64,000 bases of DNA, from assembly GCA_964618215.1 (NCBI GenBank), contig CAZTZE010000004.1, forward strand, positions 1-64,000, read 5' to 3'. Position numbers and translations under genes: made by a program. This document shows positions 17,705 to 27,500 of this stretch, in pieces. Each line of letters opens with the position of its first letter. The first letter of the stretch is position 1. The notes below the pieces were generated by a model. That model had not been told where the DNA came from and made no database searches. It saw nothing but the letters and a program-made list of their open reading frames with translations. This stretch comes from CG2-30-58-95 sp964618215. GTDB taxonomy: Bacteria; Chloroflexota; Anaerolineae; Anaerolineales; Villigracilaceae.

Positions 17705-18535
17705 ATGTATTTGGCCGAACTTCATGGAAAATTATTGCGAGAACAAGAAAATCAAGAGGATATCCTGACATCCAATGTGTTCTCGTTTTTCAAGTACGCG
17801 GACCGGCGGGGGTTCCTGTTTCCCTTCCTCCTTTTGTTGGACTTGCCTGTTTCTGCCGAGGATGCCCAGAATGCGGAATTCATTTTCTGGCCGAGCCTTG
17901 ACGACCACACCGAACCCGACCTGGTGCTGATCGTTGGCCCTTATTATTTGCTCATCGAGGCAAAATACCATTCGGGGTTCGGTCAGGAAACGAAACAAAG
18001 AGAACACCAAATCATCCGGGAGATCAAGGGCGGAAAGAACGAGGCGGATGCGCAAGGGAAGATTTTCAAGATTGTAGCATTGACCGCCCATTATTTAGAA
18101 AAACCGGAAATCCTGAGGGAGATCCCGGAAGAGTATCGGGCAGATGTTATCTGGATGAACTGGCAAACAATTACCGCAATGGTTTATCAGTGCCTTGGGA
18201 ACGAGAACTTACCGATGGAGACACGGTTGTTTGCAACCGACCTCTACGACTTGCTGGTCAGGAAAAATCTTAGAAGCTATGAGGGGATCAAACTCCTTCC
18301 TCTTTTCCCGAATTTGCTCGAATCAAACAGGAAGTGGATATTCTTAGAAGCGCAGTCGGCTCGGTACCGCGACGACTTCATCGGTTTTATAGACACGTTG
18401 TCCGTTTTTGCATTGGTAATCCCAACCAAAATCTTCATGCAATCCCGGCGAGGATTTGTTGGAGCACTGGATAAGGTGTACCTGACCATATCACCCACTG
18501 AAACCATATTCTTCCGGAGGAATACCCATGGATAA
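17705..18535 (+). CDS. PD-(D/E)XK nuclease-like protein
   Basis: This 276-aa protein contains a PD-(D/E)XK core: PD at 71-72 (TEPDLVLIV) and EAK at 85-87 (YYLLIEAKYHS), followed by helices rich in charged residues. The fold is that of restriction and repair nucleases. It overlaps the next gene by 8 bp, so the two form a pair. The pair is bracketed by an intact and a broken copy of the same small gene (17436-17657 and 19228-19297), suggesting that it arrived as a cassette. The target is unknown; defence is inferred from location. Confidence 0.7.
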   Translation: MYLAELHGKLLREQENQEDILTSNVFSFFKYADRRGFLFPFLLLLDLPVSAEDAQNAEFIFWPSLDDHTEPDLVLIVGPYYLLIEAKYHSGFGQETKQREHQIIREIKGGKNEADAQGKIFKIVALTAHYLEKPEILREIPEEYRADVIWMNWQTITAMVYQCLGNENLPMETRLFATDLYDLLVRKNLRSYEGIKLLPLFPNLLESNRKWIFLEAQSARYRDDFIGFIDTLSVFALVIPTKIFMQSRRGFVGALDKVYLTISPTETIFFRRNTHG

Positions 18536-19142
18536 ACAAGAAATTGTTAAGCAAACCAAGTTGGTGTTTGATTTCCTACAAAAACTATACCTGGAAGTTT
18601 CATACTTTATTAAGGAAGTCGAAGGACTGCTCGAAAAGGAGGATGAAGAGTTTACCATCGGCCGCCCGGGCGGTTATGGGATAACCACCAACCGGTCAGC
18701 AGGTCTCGAAACCGTGAATGTTGAGTTATGGCCGTTGCGAAAGATGGCTGTCTTTTTTGTTCCCAAGGAGTCCACGCAGGTAAAGGGCGGCCAGACGATC
18801 ACGTCGATTGGCCCAAAAACGAAAGTGATCTATCTAAGGATCGTCCTCGACGGAAAGAACATATCGCAACCGCTCGTGTATGCTGGCGTGTTATTTGACT
18901 TCAAGAAAAAGGGCAAAACCTTTCCCGAGAAGATGGAGCATTTTATGGGGCATATTGAATACCATGAAAACCGGGTCTTTAGTAACCCCAAGTCAATCGC
19001 CTTTGAGGATGGGTATTTATCATTCAAAGGAGAACTCTTCACTTGCCATTTATATGACCTGAACTCGAGCGAAGAGATTTATAAAAAGATTGTGGTGCCT
19101 GCTTTGAAATTATTCCGGAAGCTCTCGGTGGAGTCACAATGA
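18528..19142 (+). CDS. Partner protein of the PD-(D/E)XK nuclease, unknown
   Basis: The 204-aa soluble protein has no motif I recognise. The centre is beta-rich (TVNVELWPLRKMAVFFVP, TKVIYLRIVLDG) and the ends are helical. GGAGG sits 7 bp before the ATG, which lies inside the end of the nuclease gene, so expression is coupled. It may be a specificity subunit, an immunity protein or a chaperone for the nuclease. None of these can be chosen from sequence. Confidence 0.6.
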   Translation: MDKQEIVKQTKLVFDFLQKLYLEVSYFIKEVEGLLEKEDEEFTIGRPGGYGITTNRSAGLETVNVELWPLRKMAVFFVPKESTQVKGGQTITSIGPKTKVIYLRIVLDGKNISQPLVYAGVLFDFKKKGKTFPEKMEHFMGHIEYHENRVFSNPKSIAFEDGYLSFKGELFTCHLYDLNSSEEIYKKIVVPALKLFRKLSVESQ

Positions 19143-19227
19143 CCCAGCAACATTCATGTTACGTTTGAAGATATCATCAATTTCGCGATTTCTGCATGCT
19201 GTGGTCTCCGGGTGTGAGTGTATCCCT

Positions 19228-19297
19228 GATGCGCAAGGCACCCAATCGCCAGGGCGCGGAGCGCGTTGAGCCTTGTCCGCCGGGGAAGGTGGAGCCG
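19228..19297 (+). pseudogene. Broken copy of the small conserved gene
   Basis: These 70 bp match 17549-17618 with 7 mismatches and encode the same RKAPNRQGAE and PCPPGK stretch, but the 5' half and the C-terminal RHFGMI part are gone. It is a degraded duplicate of the gene at 17436-17657. The rest of the 19143-19659 spacer holds no gene I can support. Confidence 0.7.
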
Positions 19298-19468
19298 ATT
19301 ATCATACGTCCTTCTAACGATGAATATGAATGTTCCCTTTTCCAATTTGTCCTCTTGCGGGACAATCCATATTCGGGCAAAATACATCTTGTGGGTTCAT
19401 TGGCTTCTCTCGAGGAAAAAGAAGTCCCAAGAGTTTGCCAGTGAATCCCGTTCCTTACAAGTTTTTTC

Positions 19469-19548
19469 GCATCCCCACGCTTAGGTGGGGTGCTACCTCA
19501 GCAGATGGCTAAGCCCAAAACAAGCATTCTGCTCGATTATTGCTTGTT
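19469..19548 (+). other. Two hairpins upstream of the STAND gene
   Basis: CCCCAC and GTGGGG (19473-19490) form one stem. AACAAGCA and TGCTTGTT (19519-19548) form a perfect 8-bp stem about 110 bp upstream of the STAND gene start. Neither is followed by a T-run. They could be a leader structure or regulator binding site; no promoter is clear nearby. Confidence 0.35.
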
Positions 19549-19659
19549 AATGAACGGCTTCTTGCAGTGAAGATGTCATGTCTGCTGGACACCGCAAAGC
19601 ATGAAAATGGGCTATTTTCAAGACAGTCATTTGTGCACAGCTCAAAAAGGATGCTAATC

Positions 19660-21204
19660 ATGCCTGATCAACCTTCTCAAAAACTAGGAAAATTAAGCCT
19701 CGCCATTCTGGAGAATTTTGTCAAAAGTAATTTGGGCGAAGACTTCGTAAAGGGTCTTCGGAAAGACTACGAGCACGCCATTACCATTACGCTGGCCCTG
19801 AAAAAAACCGAGAAAAGGTTCTTGAGCGAATTCCCGGACAAGGATCTTTCCAAAGCTATGTTTGTTGATCTATCCCAGCATGACCGCCCTGCGCTGACAG
19901 ATGCAGTAGGGCAATTTTATGATCACCCAACTGACTCCAACTTTCAAGAAGTGCTTTGCAATATCCTTTTGGGGGAATTCAAATCTTTATCGCGTGAGCG
20001 AGTAGAGAAAGCTGTAAAGTTTTACATCGCTGACCTGACCGAAGAATTAGCGATGATTGATCCTGAATTCAGGGATAAGATGGGTTTTCTAATTGATTTC
20101 CGCAAAGCCAGACAACCGCAAGAGATAAAACCCAAAAAAGCATCTACAAAAAAGAAACCGACTCAAGGCGCCTTTCAGATCCCTCCCTTGCCTCCTCAGG
20201 GAGTATTCGGCCGAGAAGATGATCTAAAACAAATCTCTGACATGCTGGCGCTTAAAGAATTGGATGCTGAAAGCATTCCACCTATCGCCTTAAGGGGTAT
20301 GGGGGGGATTGGGAAAACCACGTTGGCGATTGCTTTTGCGCATGAGCCTGAAATCAAATCTTCCTTGCGAGATGGGGTTCTTTGGACAAGTCTTGGGCCC
20401 AAGCCGACTGTGCGATTGCTACTGGACGCCTGGGGGCGTGCCCTGGGTGTCGATCTTTTGCCAGAGCATGATGAAAGCGCCTGTCAGAGTCGCTTGCGCC
20501 AGATATTATATGACCGGCATATGCTGATCGTGGTTGATGATGTCTGGGATCTGATCCAGGGCAGTTACTTCCAGATAGGGGGGCCCTATTGCCGGACGAT
20601 TTTCACTACCCGCGAAGTGCCAATTGCCAATAATCTGGCAACCAGCGAACGCACATTACGTGTCGAGGTACTCAGGCCCGAAGCAGCCCTGGGGCTTCTT
20701 TATAAGCTCGCTCCAAAAATTTCCGCAGTCGATAAGATTATCGCCGTGCGTTTATGTGAGAGGCTTGAGTTCTTGCCCCTGGGTATTACCCTAGCTGGAC
20801 GCATGCTTGCAAACGAAGCTGATGTGCCGCAGCGCATGCAGCGCCTGGTGGGAGAACTGGTGGACCGGCGTGAGTCACGCTTGCAGCTAATACAAACAGA
20901 GGGACGACAGGGGTTAGATGAAGAAAACCCTGTGTCATTGCAAGCAATACTGGGGATGAGCGTAGAACGCTTGAGTCAACCGGACCAGGAACGTTTTGCC
21001 ATGCTTTCGGTTTTTGGCGGAGAGCCTTTGACATGGGAAACCACTGCCGTTTCCGCAGTCTGGCAATGTCCAATTGAAGAGACTGAGGCGACTATCTCCC
21101 GCTTTATTCAAAGGGGATTAGTGGAACTGCATGGTAAGCGCTATTGGATGCACGCGCTGCTGGCTGATTATGCAGCCGAATTGATGGAGATAATGGATCT
21201 TTAG
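19660..21204 (+). CDS. STAND NTPase with NB-ARC domain
   Basis: This 514-aa protein has a helical N-terminal region (about 1-165), a basic linker rich in lysine, and an NB-ARC ATPase: Walker A GMGGIGKTTLA near residue 212, Walker B LIVVDDVWD near 288, the sensor FTTRE, and a winged-helix segment ending at LADYAAELMEIMDL. STAND ATPases act as switches that oligomerise when a fused sensor detects a trigger. Normally the sensor repeats follow in the same chain; here a TAG stops translation first and TPR proteins follow as separate genes. AAAAAGG 9 bp ahead supports the ATG at 19660 over 19540 and 19651. Confidence 0.85.
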   Translation: MPDQPSQKLGKLSLAILENFVKSNLGEDFVKGLRKDYEHAITITLALKKTEKRFLSEFPDKDLSKAMFVDLSQHDRPALTDAVGQFYDHPTDSNFQEVLCNILLGEFKSLSRERVEKAVKFYIADLTEELAMIDPEFRDKMGFLIDFRKARQPQEIKPKKASTKKKPTQGAFQIPPLPPQGVFGREDDLKQISDMLALKELDAESIPPIALRGMGGIGKTTLAIAFAHEPEIKSSLRDGVLWTSLGPKPTVRLLLDAWGRALGVDLLPEHDESACQSRLRQILYDRHMLIVVDDVWDLIQGSYFQIGGPYCRTIFTTREVPIANNLATSERTLRVEVLRPEAALGLLYKLAPKISAVDKIIAVRLCERLEFLPLGITLAGRMLANEADVPQRMQRLVGELVDRRESRLQLIQTEGRQGLDEENPVSLQAILGMSVERLSQPDQERFAMLSVFGGEPLTWETTAVSAVWQCPIEETEATISRFIQRGLVELHGKRYWMHALLADYAAELMEIMDL

Positions 21205-21438
21205 AAAAACGGGATGAAGCTATCTGAGAGACATGTTCGGTGTTATTTGAGATTGGCGGATCGCGCCCCCTGTGATTGGTACATGGTCGAGCCAGACCTG
21301 GACCAGGCGCGCGTGGAATTGGCTTGTGTGCAGTCTGGAACAGTCATTACTTATTGCGCAACATTTAGGCAACAAGTTCATCGAAAAGCTGGTGAACCAA
21401 TTTCTCGCTATTTTGAGTCTGGTGGGGAAAAACAATGA
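21205..21438 (+). pseudogene. In-frame continuation of the STAND gene after a TAG
   Basis: The frame of the STAND gene continues beyond the TAG at 21202-21204 and encodes SERHVRCYLRLADRAPCDW and VEPDLDQARVELA, exactly the linker expected between winged helix and TPRs in NB-ARC-TPR proteins. Around 21330 the likely original frame shifts (SLEQSLLIAQHLGNKF reads in another frame). The frame ends in a TGA overlapping the next ATG (ATGA at 21435). It could be expressed as a 74-aa peptide from ATG 21214, but a stop-plus-frameshift remnant is more likely. Confidence 0.5.
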
Positions 21439-22982
21439 GCAAAACAACACTTCGTTATCTTGCTTTCTGGCTCGACTACGCCAGCAAAAACAAGGGAAAT
21501 TGGCAGGCAATCCAGAACGAGTTCGATCAAATCAATCGGGGCTGGAATATTCTTTCTTCCGATGTTGATCATGGACTAACCCGGGCCGAACGTGACGAAA
21601 AATTGATCGGGTTTGTTGGAGCATTACAGGGCTATCTCGAAATTCGTGGAATATGGGACAAAGGCTACATTCCCTGGCTGGAACAGGCTTTAGCAGCTGC
21701 GCGCCGCCAGGGGGAACCGGTAAATGAGTTTTCATTGCTTAATAATCTGGGGGCGGGTTATACAGATCTTGGTTTGATTGAGCAGGCAGAGAAGTATCTG
21801 GAACAGGCACTGGAAATTGCAAAAAAGCTGGGGGATATCGACAGCCAGATCAGTGTCATCAACAATTTAGGAGTACTGTATTATCAAACTGGTCGCCGTC
21901 AAGATGCTCTGCAAAAACTTGAACAGGCCTATTCGATCTGCAACCAGCCGGAAATCATCCCAAAAGCGGCACACATCTTGAACAATTTGGGGACAGCGTT
22001 TCAAAGCATGGGAAACCCAGACCGCGCCTTAGAATGTTTTACCCAAGCACTGCAGGTCCACCAGAACAACCGTGACGAATCGGGTGCTTCAACCAGCCTG
22101 CATAATCTCGGGACACTCTCTGCGGAAACGGGAGATTGGCAAAACGCCATCGCGAACTTGCAGCAATCGCTCAATTTTCGGGAACGGCTTGGGGATCGCG
22201 CACGCGAGGCTGTCACGCATGCCAACCTGGGAAGGGTCTACGCCCGACTTGGGAATTTTGGCGATGCCATTGAACTCATGGAGCAAGCGCTCTCGATTCA
22301 GCAAGAGGTTCGTGACTTGCCAGCTGCGGCAGATACGCTCGACTCACTGGGAAATATATACCGTCAATTGGGACAATGGGATACGAGTGTTCGCTATCTA
22401 AATGAATCCATCAGCCTGCATCAAAAGGTAGGGAACCTGGCCGGAGAGGCAGAAGCGCTCAATAACCTGGGTTTGGTGTACCGAGCGAGGGACCTAATTG
22501 ACGAAGCGCTGAAATGCTACGAGAAAGCGTTGATGCTTGAACGAACCGTTGGAAACCAGAGCGGAGAGGCTTCCACATTGAACAATATCGGGGTCATTCA
22601 TCGTATGAAAAAAGAATATGACCAAGCACTGGAAGTCTATGGGAAAGTATTGGAGATACGCCGCGCGGTGCGGGATAAGAGCGGGGAAGCTGCCACGTTG
22701 AATAATATCGGCAGGGTATACCGTTTGACCGGTGATATTGATCTTGCGATGTACTATTATCAACAGGCGTATGGTTTGCTACAGAAAACCGGGGAGAAGG
22801 TTAATCTGTCATCCATTCTCTCGAACATTGCTATGCTCCATATCGAATCTGAGCGTTGGCTTGATGCGGAAAAAGCACTTGAAGTCTGTGTTGAAATTGA
22901 CAGAAGCCTTGGCCTGCCTACATTGGCTGAGGATGTTCAGGCACTGGATTGGGTAAGGCGGCGCATGCAGGGAGAAAAATGA
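21435..22982 (+). CDS. TPR protein, sensor-like partner of the STAND NTPase
   Basis: The 515-aa protein starts with a helical linker (RYLAFWLDYASK, FDQINRGWNIL) of the kind that usually joins NB-ARC modules to TPRs. About ten 40-residue TPRs of the kinesin-light-chain type follow, most with an (N)NLG or NNIG motif and a conserved A-L pair. TPR superhelices bind proteins or peptides. Start and stop overlap neighbours by ATGA, so it is translated with the STAND gene's tail and the next TPR gene. It probably forms part of a multi-chain STAND sensor. Confidence 0.8.
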   Translation: MSKTTLRYLAFWLDYASKNKGNWQAIQNEFDQINRGWNILSSDVDHGLTRAERDEKLIGFVGALQGYLEIRGIWDKGYIPWLEQALAAARRQGEPVNEFSLLNNLGAGYTDLGLIEQAEKYLEQALEIAKKLGDIDSQISVINNLGVLYYQTGRRQDALQKLEQAYSICNQPEIIPKAAHILNNLGTAFQSMGNPDRALECFTQALQVHQNNRDESGASTSLHNLGTLSAETGDWQNAIANLQQSLNFRERLGDRAREAVTHANLGRVYARLGNFGDAIELMEQALSIQQEVRDLPAAADTLDSLGNIYRQLGQWDTSVRYLNESISLHQKVGNLAGEAEALNNLGLVYRARDLIDEALKCYEKALMLERTVGNQSGEASTLNNIGVIHRMKKEYDQALEVYGKVLEIRRAVRDKSGEAATLNNIGRVYRLTGDIDLAMYYYQQAYGLLQKTGEKVNLSSILSNIAMLHIESERWLDAEKALEVCVEIDRSLGLPTLAEDVQALDWVRRRMQGEK

Positions 22983-24628
22983 GCTCTGCAACCAACAGGT
23001 ACCTGAAATACTGGCTGGAATTTGCAAAAAAACAGCAATCAAGCCCGGAAAAGATCGAAGCAGAATTCGAACAAATCAATCGGGTATGGCAAATATTTTC
23101 CAATGAAGAAATAGCTGCTTTGTCCGACCAGGAAAGGGAAGCGGCTGTTCTAAATTTGATGTTTGCTATGGACGGCTTTCTGGAACATCGCGGCCTCCTA
23201 CAGGAAAATATCGTCTGGATTACCCGTGCCTTGCAGGCCGCGCAAAAACTTAATAAACCGGTGTTCATCGGGCGTCTGGGCCAGGATTTGGGATGGTGCT
23301 ATCGCGAACTCGGTGATTTGGATAAAGCCTTGGAATATTTGCAGCTGGCTTTACCTGTGCGACAAAAATTTGGCCCAAAGGAAGGCGAGGCCAATACGCT
23401 CAACATGATCGGCGTTGTTTACGATGGCAAAGAAGAATACATCCGCGCCGTTGAATATTTTGAAAAAGCCATCAGCCTGTGGCTTGAAACCGGGAATATT
23501 GAGCGGGAGGCAATTACCCGCAACAACATGGCAGCCGTATATGCAAACATGGGTGATTGGACGCGTGCTGAAGAGCAGTACACGGCCTCATTGAAATTGG
23601 CTCAGGGTACCGGGGATGAAGATGCAAATGCAGGGGCGTTTAATAATCTTGGTGAAGCAGCCATGTTTCGGGGAGATTTGGAAAATGCGCAGGCATTTTT
23701 TATAAAAGCACTGGAAATTTTCGAACGCATAGGAGATCAAATCCATGTACCCACAGCGCTTAACAACCTTGCTCTTGTCAAAAAACAGCAAGGACTAGTC
23801 GACGAGGCCATCGAACTCATGGAAAAAGCGCTTTCCATGCAACGAAGGCTGCATCTCGATACGGATGTAGCCACAACGCTGAATAACCTGGGCACAACTT
23901 ATGAAGGTATGGGGCTTTATCCAAAAGCGTTAGAATATTTTTCGCAGGCATTGGAAACTCACCGGGCTTACCAGCGTGAGCGTGATGTGGCAGTGACCCT
24001 GATCAATATGGCGGGAGTGTACCAGCATGAGAATGACTGGCAAAAGGCGTTGGATTTGTACGCCTCTGCCCAGCTGATTTTGGAAAAAATTGGCGCTCAA
24101 GCACCATTGGCTACCTTGTTTAACAATGTCGCTACGATTTATTATGAGACAGACCAGACAGATAAGGTGAAAACCTACCTGGACAAAGCCCTTGAAATTC
24201 ACCAGGGCCTGGGAAATCAGGAAGGTCAGGCGCAGTCTTATAATAATATGGCCGTACTGATCTATAAAAACGACCCCAATCAAGCCAGGGAATATCTCAA
24301 GAAAGCACTAACTATCAGTGAACGAATCCAGAATCGCGATGGACGGGCCACTTATCTGCATAATCTTGGCGCTGTGGCCAGTGAAATGGGTGAGCTTGAA
24401 CAGGCCGTTGGATACTATACATCCGCGCTATTGATCCGGCGGGAAATCCAGGACCACGCCGGGCAGACGGATTCTCTTTATAACCTTGGCATCATCTGGA
24501 GCGAATTGGGGGATTTTGAACAGGCAGTTCTGCTATTCGAAGAGGCAGTAGGGTTGGATCGTCAATATCATTATTCAACATTGGCGCGCGACATGGGTGC
24601 ATTGGAAGATTGTCGCAAACGGCTTTGA
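22979..24628 (+). CDS. TPR protein, second sensor-like partner
   Basis: This 549-aa protein has the same layout as the preceding gene product: N-terminal linker (RYLKYWLEFAKK, FEQINRVWQIF) and then about ten to eleven TPRs (for example NNMAAVYANMGDWTRAEEQY, NNLGTTYEGMGLYPKALEYF). The matching linkers show that the two genes arose by duplication of the sensor half of a STAND protein. GGGAGAAAA precedes the ATG, which overlaps the previous stop. A start at 22949 would lie deeper in the upstream gene and was rejected. Confidence 0.8.
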   Translation: MSSATNRYLKYWLEFAKKQQSSPEKIEAEFEQINRVWQIFSNEEIAALSDQEREAAVLNLMFAMDGFLEHRGLLQENIVWITRALQAAQKLNKPVFIGRLGQDLGWCYRELGDLDKALEYLQLALPVRQKFGPKEGEANTLNMIGVVYDGKEEYIRAVEYFEKAISLWLETGNIEREAITRNNMAAVYANMGDWTRAEEQYTASLKLAQGTGDEDANAGAFNNLGEAAMFRGDLENAQAFFIKALEIFERIGDQIHVPTALNNLALVKKQQGLVDEAIELMEKALSMQRRLHLDTDVATTLNNLGTTYEGMGLYPKALEYFSQALETHRAYQRERDVAVTLINMAGVYQHENDWQKALDLYASAQLILEKIGAQAPLATLFNNVATIYYETDQTDKVKTYLDKALEIHQGLGNQEGQAQSYNNMAVLIYKNDPNQAREYLKKALTISERIQNRDGRATYLHNLGAVASEMGELEQAVGYYTSALLIRREIQDHAGQTDSLYNLGIIWSELGDFEQAVLLFEEAVGLDRQYHYSTLARDMGALEDCRKRL

Positions 24629-24736
24629 CCTTGTTTGTGAATGCGGCCATGCAAATGCTGCCTGGAAAAAAACTCAAATAGGTCTCTAATAACCCGCTCA
24701 AAACCCGGCGGTTTTCGCAGAAATAGAAAATGCTGT
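24629..24736. other. Convergent intergenic region
   Basis: Two TPR genes end here facing each other. I see no strong hairpin with a T-run, so termination of either transcript is not explained by the sequence. Confidence 0.4.
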
Positions 24737-27310
24737 TTAGCCCCCTGCAGCAGAATCCTCATTTGATTCTCGAAGCTCGGCCTCTAATCCCCTCAGTATT
24801 TCCAAATCATCATTCAAGCACTCATCTTTCAGGAGCCGATCCAGCTCTATCACACGTTTTAGCTCAGCGATGGATTGTGGGAAATCGCCCATTTCTTTGT
24901 ATAAGGATGCAGCTTCATAGCGGGTATCCCGTTCGCCCAAATCATCTTTTGTTTCCACAAACAACCTGGCTGCATCCAGGTATCGTTCCCTGGCTTGTTC
25001 CAAACGGTCAAGGCGATCCAAAACGCGGGCGATACGAGCCAGAATAGTTGCGCTGCCATGAACGTCGCCTATTTGATCTCGAATCGCGAGGGATTTTTCG
25101 TAATATTCCAGCGCCTGGTTCCAATTACTTAAATTATGATATGCCACCGCAATATTATTCATGACAGTTGCAAGCGTATAAGAGTCGCCAATTTGCTCCA
25201 AAACAGGGATAGCTTGCCGGTAACACTCAAGGGCTTCAGTTTGCCGGTTCTGGCTGTCATGCAAGGTACCGATATTTATCAAAGTGGCCACCATCCCATT
25301 GCGGTCATCAATCTCTCTGGCGAGGGCTAATGCACGTTCCCAGAAAGAGAGAGCTTCTTCGGGATGTTCCATCTCTTGATGAACCTGACCAATATTGATC
25401 AGCGTTGAAGTCAGGTCAAAACGATCACCAATTTGCTCAGTAAGTTCGAGCGTGCGCTGGTATAGATCCAACGCGCGCTGGAGTTGTCGGGTTGCATGGT
25501 AGATGGATGCAAGATTATGCAATGTGGTTGCTGTTCCGGGGATATCGCTTATTTCTTCACGGATCTGCAGGGCGCGCTCATAGTATTTCAGCGCCTCTGC
25601 TGGTTTTCCTTGTCGATCATAGACCAACCCAATGTTGTTCAAGCTTGTGCCTATGCCAGGGTAGTCCTGGATCTCCTCCCGTATGGCAAGGCAACGTTGG
25701 TGATAGGTCAAGGCATCTTCCAATTTGCCAAGTCTGTAATAGGCATAGCCCAGATTATTGAGGGCAGATACCAACATCGGCCGGCTTCCAATCTGTTCAT
25801 GCAGCGGAACGGCCTTTTGGAGAAATTCCAGCCCTTTCTCCATATTCCCGGTGCGAATATGGAGAAAGCCAATATTGTTCAAAATTTGAGCCACGCCTGC
25901 CAATTCACCGGATTGCTCTACTATCGTCAGGGATTGCTGATAGCAGGCCAGCGCTTTCGGGCCTTCGCCCCTAGATTCGTAGATCCCCGCCATGTTACTT
26001 AGCGACAATGCTACCCCATGAGTGCTTCCTGCTTTTCGATAAACCGACAAAGCGCGTTCGTAGTAACCGAAGGCCTGGTCAAGCCGTCCCTGTTTGAGAT
26101 ATACCTTGCCCATATTATTGATAATATTGGCAAGGTTTTGTACATGGCCCGTTTCTTCAGCTTCACTTAGAGCGCGCTGGAAATAGTCAAGTGCTTGCTC
26201 CCATTTTCCCCGATCGCTGTAATAGCTGCCAAGATTGATCAAAGTAATGGTGACGCCTGAACGATCACCAATTTCTTCACGAATAGGCAAAGCACGCTGG
26301 AAATACTCTAACGCAAGGTCAGGCTGCCCCAAAAGCAAATAAGCCCGGCCAAGATTACTGAGTGCATTCGCCAGCCCTGGCTGGTCCTGCAACCCGGTAT
26401 AAATTTCCACAGCTCGCTGGTAGAACTCGACCGACTTGTCCCAGTTTGCCAGGTCGCTATAGACCGTGGCTAGGTTATTTAGTGTGGAAGCGACTCCACT
26501 TTTATTGCCAACTTTTTCATGGATTTTTAATGCCTTTTCGAATTCGGTTAAAGCCTCTTCATTTCTGGCCTGCTTCTGATACAAAAGACCGACATGGTTG
26601 AATGTGGTTGCCCTGCTGATATCATCTCGGGTTTCTTCTTGTATCAATAAGGCATGTTGAAACAGCTCTTGAGCTTTTTCGAGTTCGTTTAAGTGGGCAT
26701 GAATATTCCCAAGAACGCTGGTTAAACTTCCTTCTTCTCGACGCATCTTTTGAGTGATTGCATATTGAAGCGCCTTTTGAACCAGACCAAGGTAATCCTG
26801 CCAAAGGTCTCGTTGGATCATATACCGCCCCAACGCAGTTCCGAAATACAAAGTTAGTTGAGATGGAGGTGTCGATTCCCAGGCACGCTTACTTTGTTCA
26901 TAAATCGAACGGATTTGTTTCCAATCATCTTTCAGTTCATATACCATAGAAAGATAATGGAAATTGTGACGGTCATTGGCCTTTCGGGTTTGAAATTTTA
27001 ACGCGGATTCGAAATCGGCTAACAAAGCCCGGTATTCCTCAATTTCAGGAATCTGGTTTTCCTGAGAAACAATCACGATACGGCGTAATTCGGCAACGGC
27101 TTTGTCAAAGCGTCCTAAGGCTCCATAGGCAAGCGCCAGCTTGTGGCGGACCTGGTTGATCCGCAGCATGTCACGACTTTTCTTTAGTAAATCCAAAGCC
27201 AGGCAATAGCTTTCTATTGCGTGAGCCCGATTTCCTATTTCATCGTAGGCCTCAGCACGGTCAATTAGATAAGCAATCTGATTTTCCGTATCATGAGTAT
27301 CTTCTGCCAT
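24737..27310 (-). CDS. Long TPR-repeat protein
   Basis: The 857-aa protein consists almost entirely of TPRs: roughly twenty 40-residue repeats, many with NNLG/NNIG plus the pattern YYERAL. There is no catalytic or membrane segment. It lies on the opposite strand and converges on the STAND-TPR operon, and its repeats resemble those of the TPR proteins there, so it may be a diverged and inverted relative. A scaffold or recognition role is likely; any link to the STAND system is inferred. Confidence 0.8.
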   Translation of the reverse strand: MAEDTHDTENQIAYLIDRAEAYDEIGNRAHAIESYCLALDLLKKSRDMLRINQVRHKLALAYGALGRFDKAVAELRRIVIVSQENQIPEIEEYRALLADFESALKFQTRKANDRHNFHYLSMVYELKDDWKQIRSIYEQSKRAWESTPPSQLTLYFGTALGRYMIQRDLWQDYLGLVQKALQYAITQKMRREEGSLTSVLGNIHAHLNELEKAQELFQHALLIQEETRDDISRATTFNHVGLLYQKQARNEEALTEFEKALKIHEKVGNKSGVASTLNNLATVYSDLANWDKSVEFYQRAVEIYTGLQDQPGLANALSNLGRAYLLLGQPDLALEYFQRALPIREEIGDRSGVTITLINLGSYYSDRGKWEQALDYFQRALSEAEETGHVQNLANIINNMGKVYLKQGRLDQAFGYYERALSVYRKAGSTHGVALSLSNMAGIYESRGEGPKALACYQQSLTIVEQSGELAGVAQILNNIGFLHIRTGNMEKGLEFLQKAVPLHEQIGSRPMLVSALNNLGYAYYRLGKLEDALTYHQRCLAIREEIQDYPGIGTSLNNIGLVYDRQGKPAEALKYYERALQIREEISDIPGTATTLHNLASIYHATRQLQRALDLYQRTLELTEQIGDRFDLTSTLINIGQVHQEMEHPEEALSFWERALALAREIDDRNGMVATLINIGTLHDSQNRQTEALECYRQAIPVLEQIGDSYTLATVMNNIAVAYHNLSNWNQALEYYEKSLAIRDQIGDVHGSATILARIARVLDRLDRLEQARERYLDAARLFVETKDDLGERDTRYEAASLYKEMGDFPQSIAELKRVIELDRLLKDECLNDDLEILRGLEAELRESNEDSAAGG

Positions 27311-27404
27311 CGTTTACGATCTGCTCTTGGAATATAGAATAGTGGACCCCTACATTTGGACAGTTTTTTGTGATTCTTAGGAGGAAACGTCCAATCTAGG
27401 AACA

Positions 27405-27500
27405 GGCGTCAGCGAAGTTATTATACTCGGATAAATCCACCTCCTCATCCATGATGGTCCTCATCAGCCGCTCGGCATAACTATTTTCTTAGGGCTTACC
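27405..27500 (-). mobile_element. IS3-family transposase remnant
   Basis: On the minus strand these 96 bp encode ENSYAERLMRTIMDEEVDLS followed by EYNNFADA. This is the conserved segment of IS3-family orfB integrases just after the last catalytic residues, interrupted by a TAA. The stretch 27340-27404 may be the IS end, but no matching second end is visible. It is a dead fragment. Confidence 0.65.
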
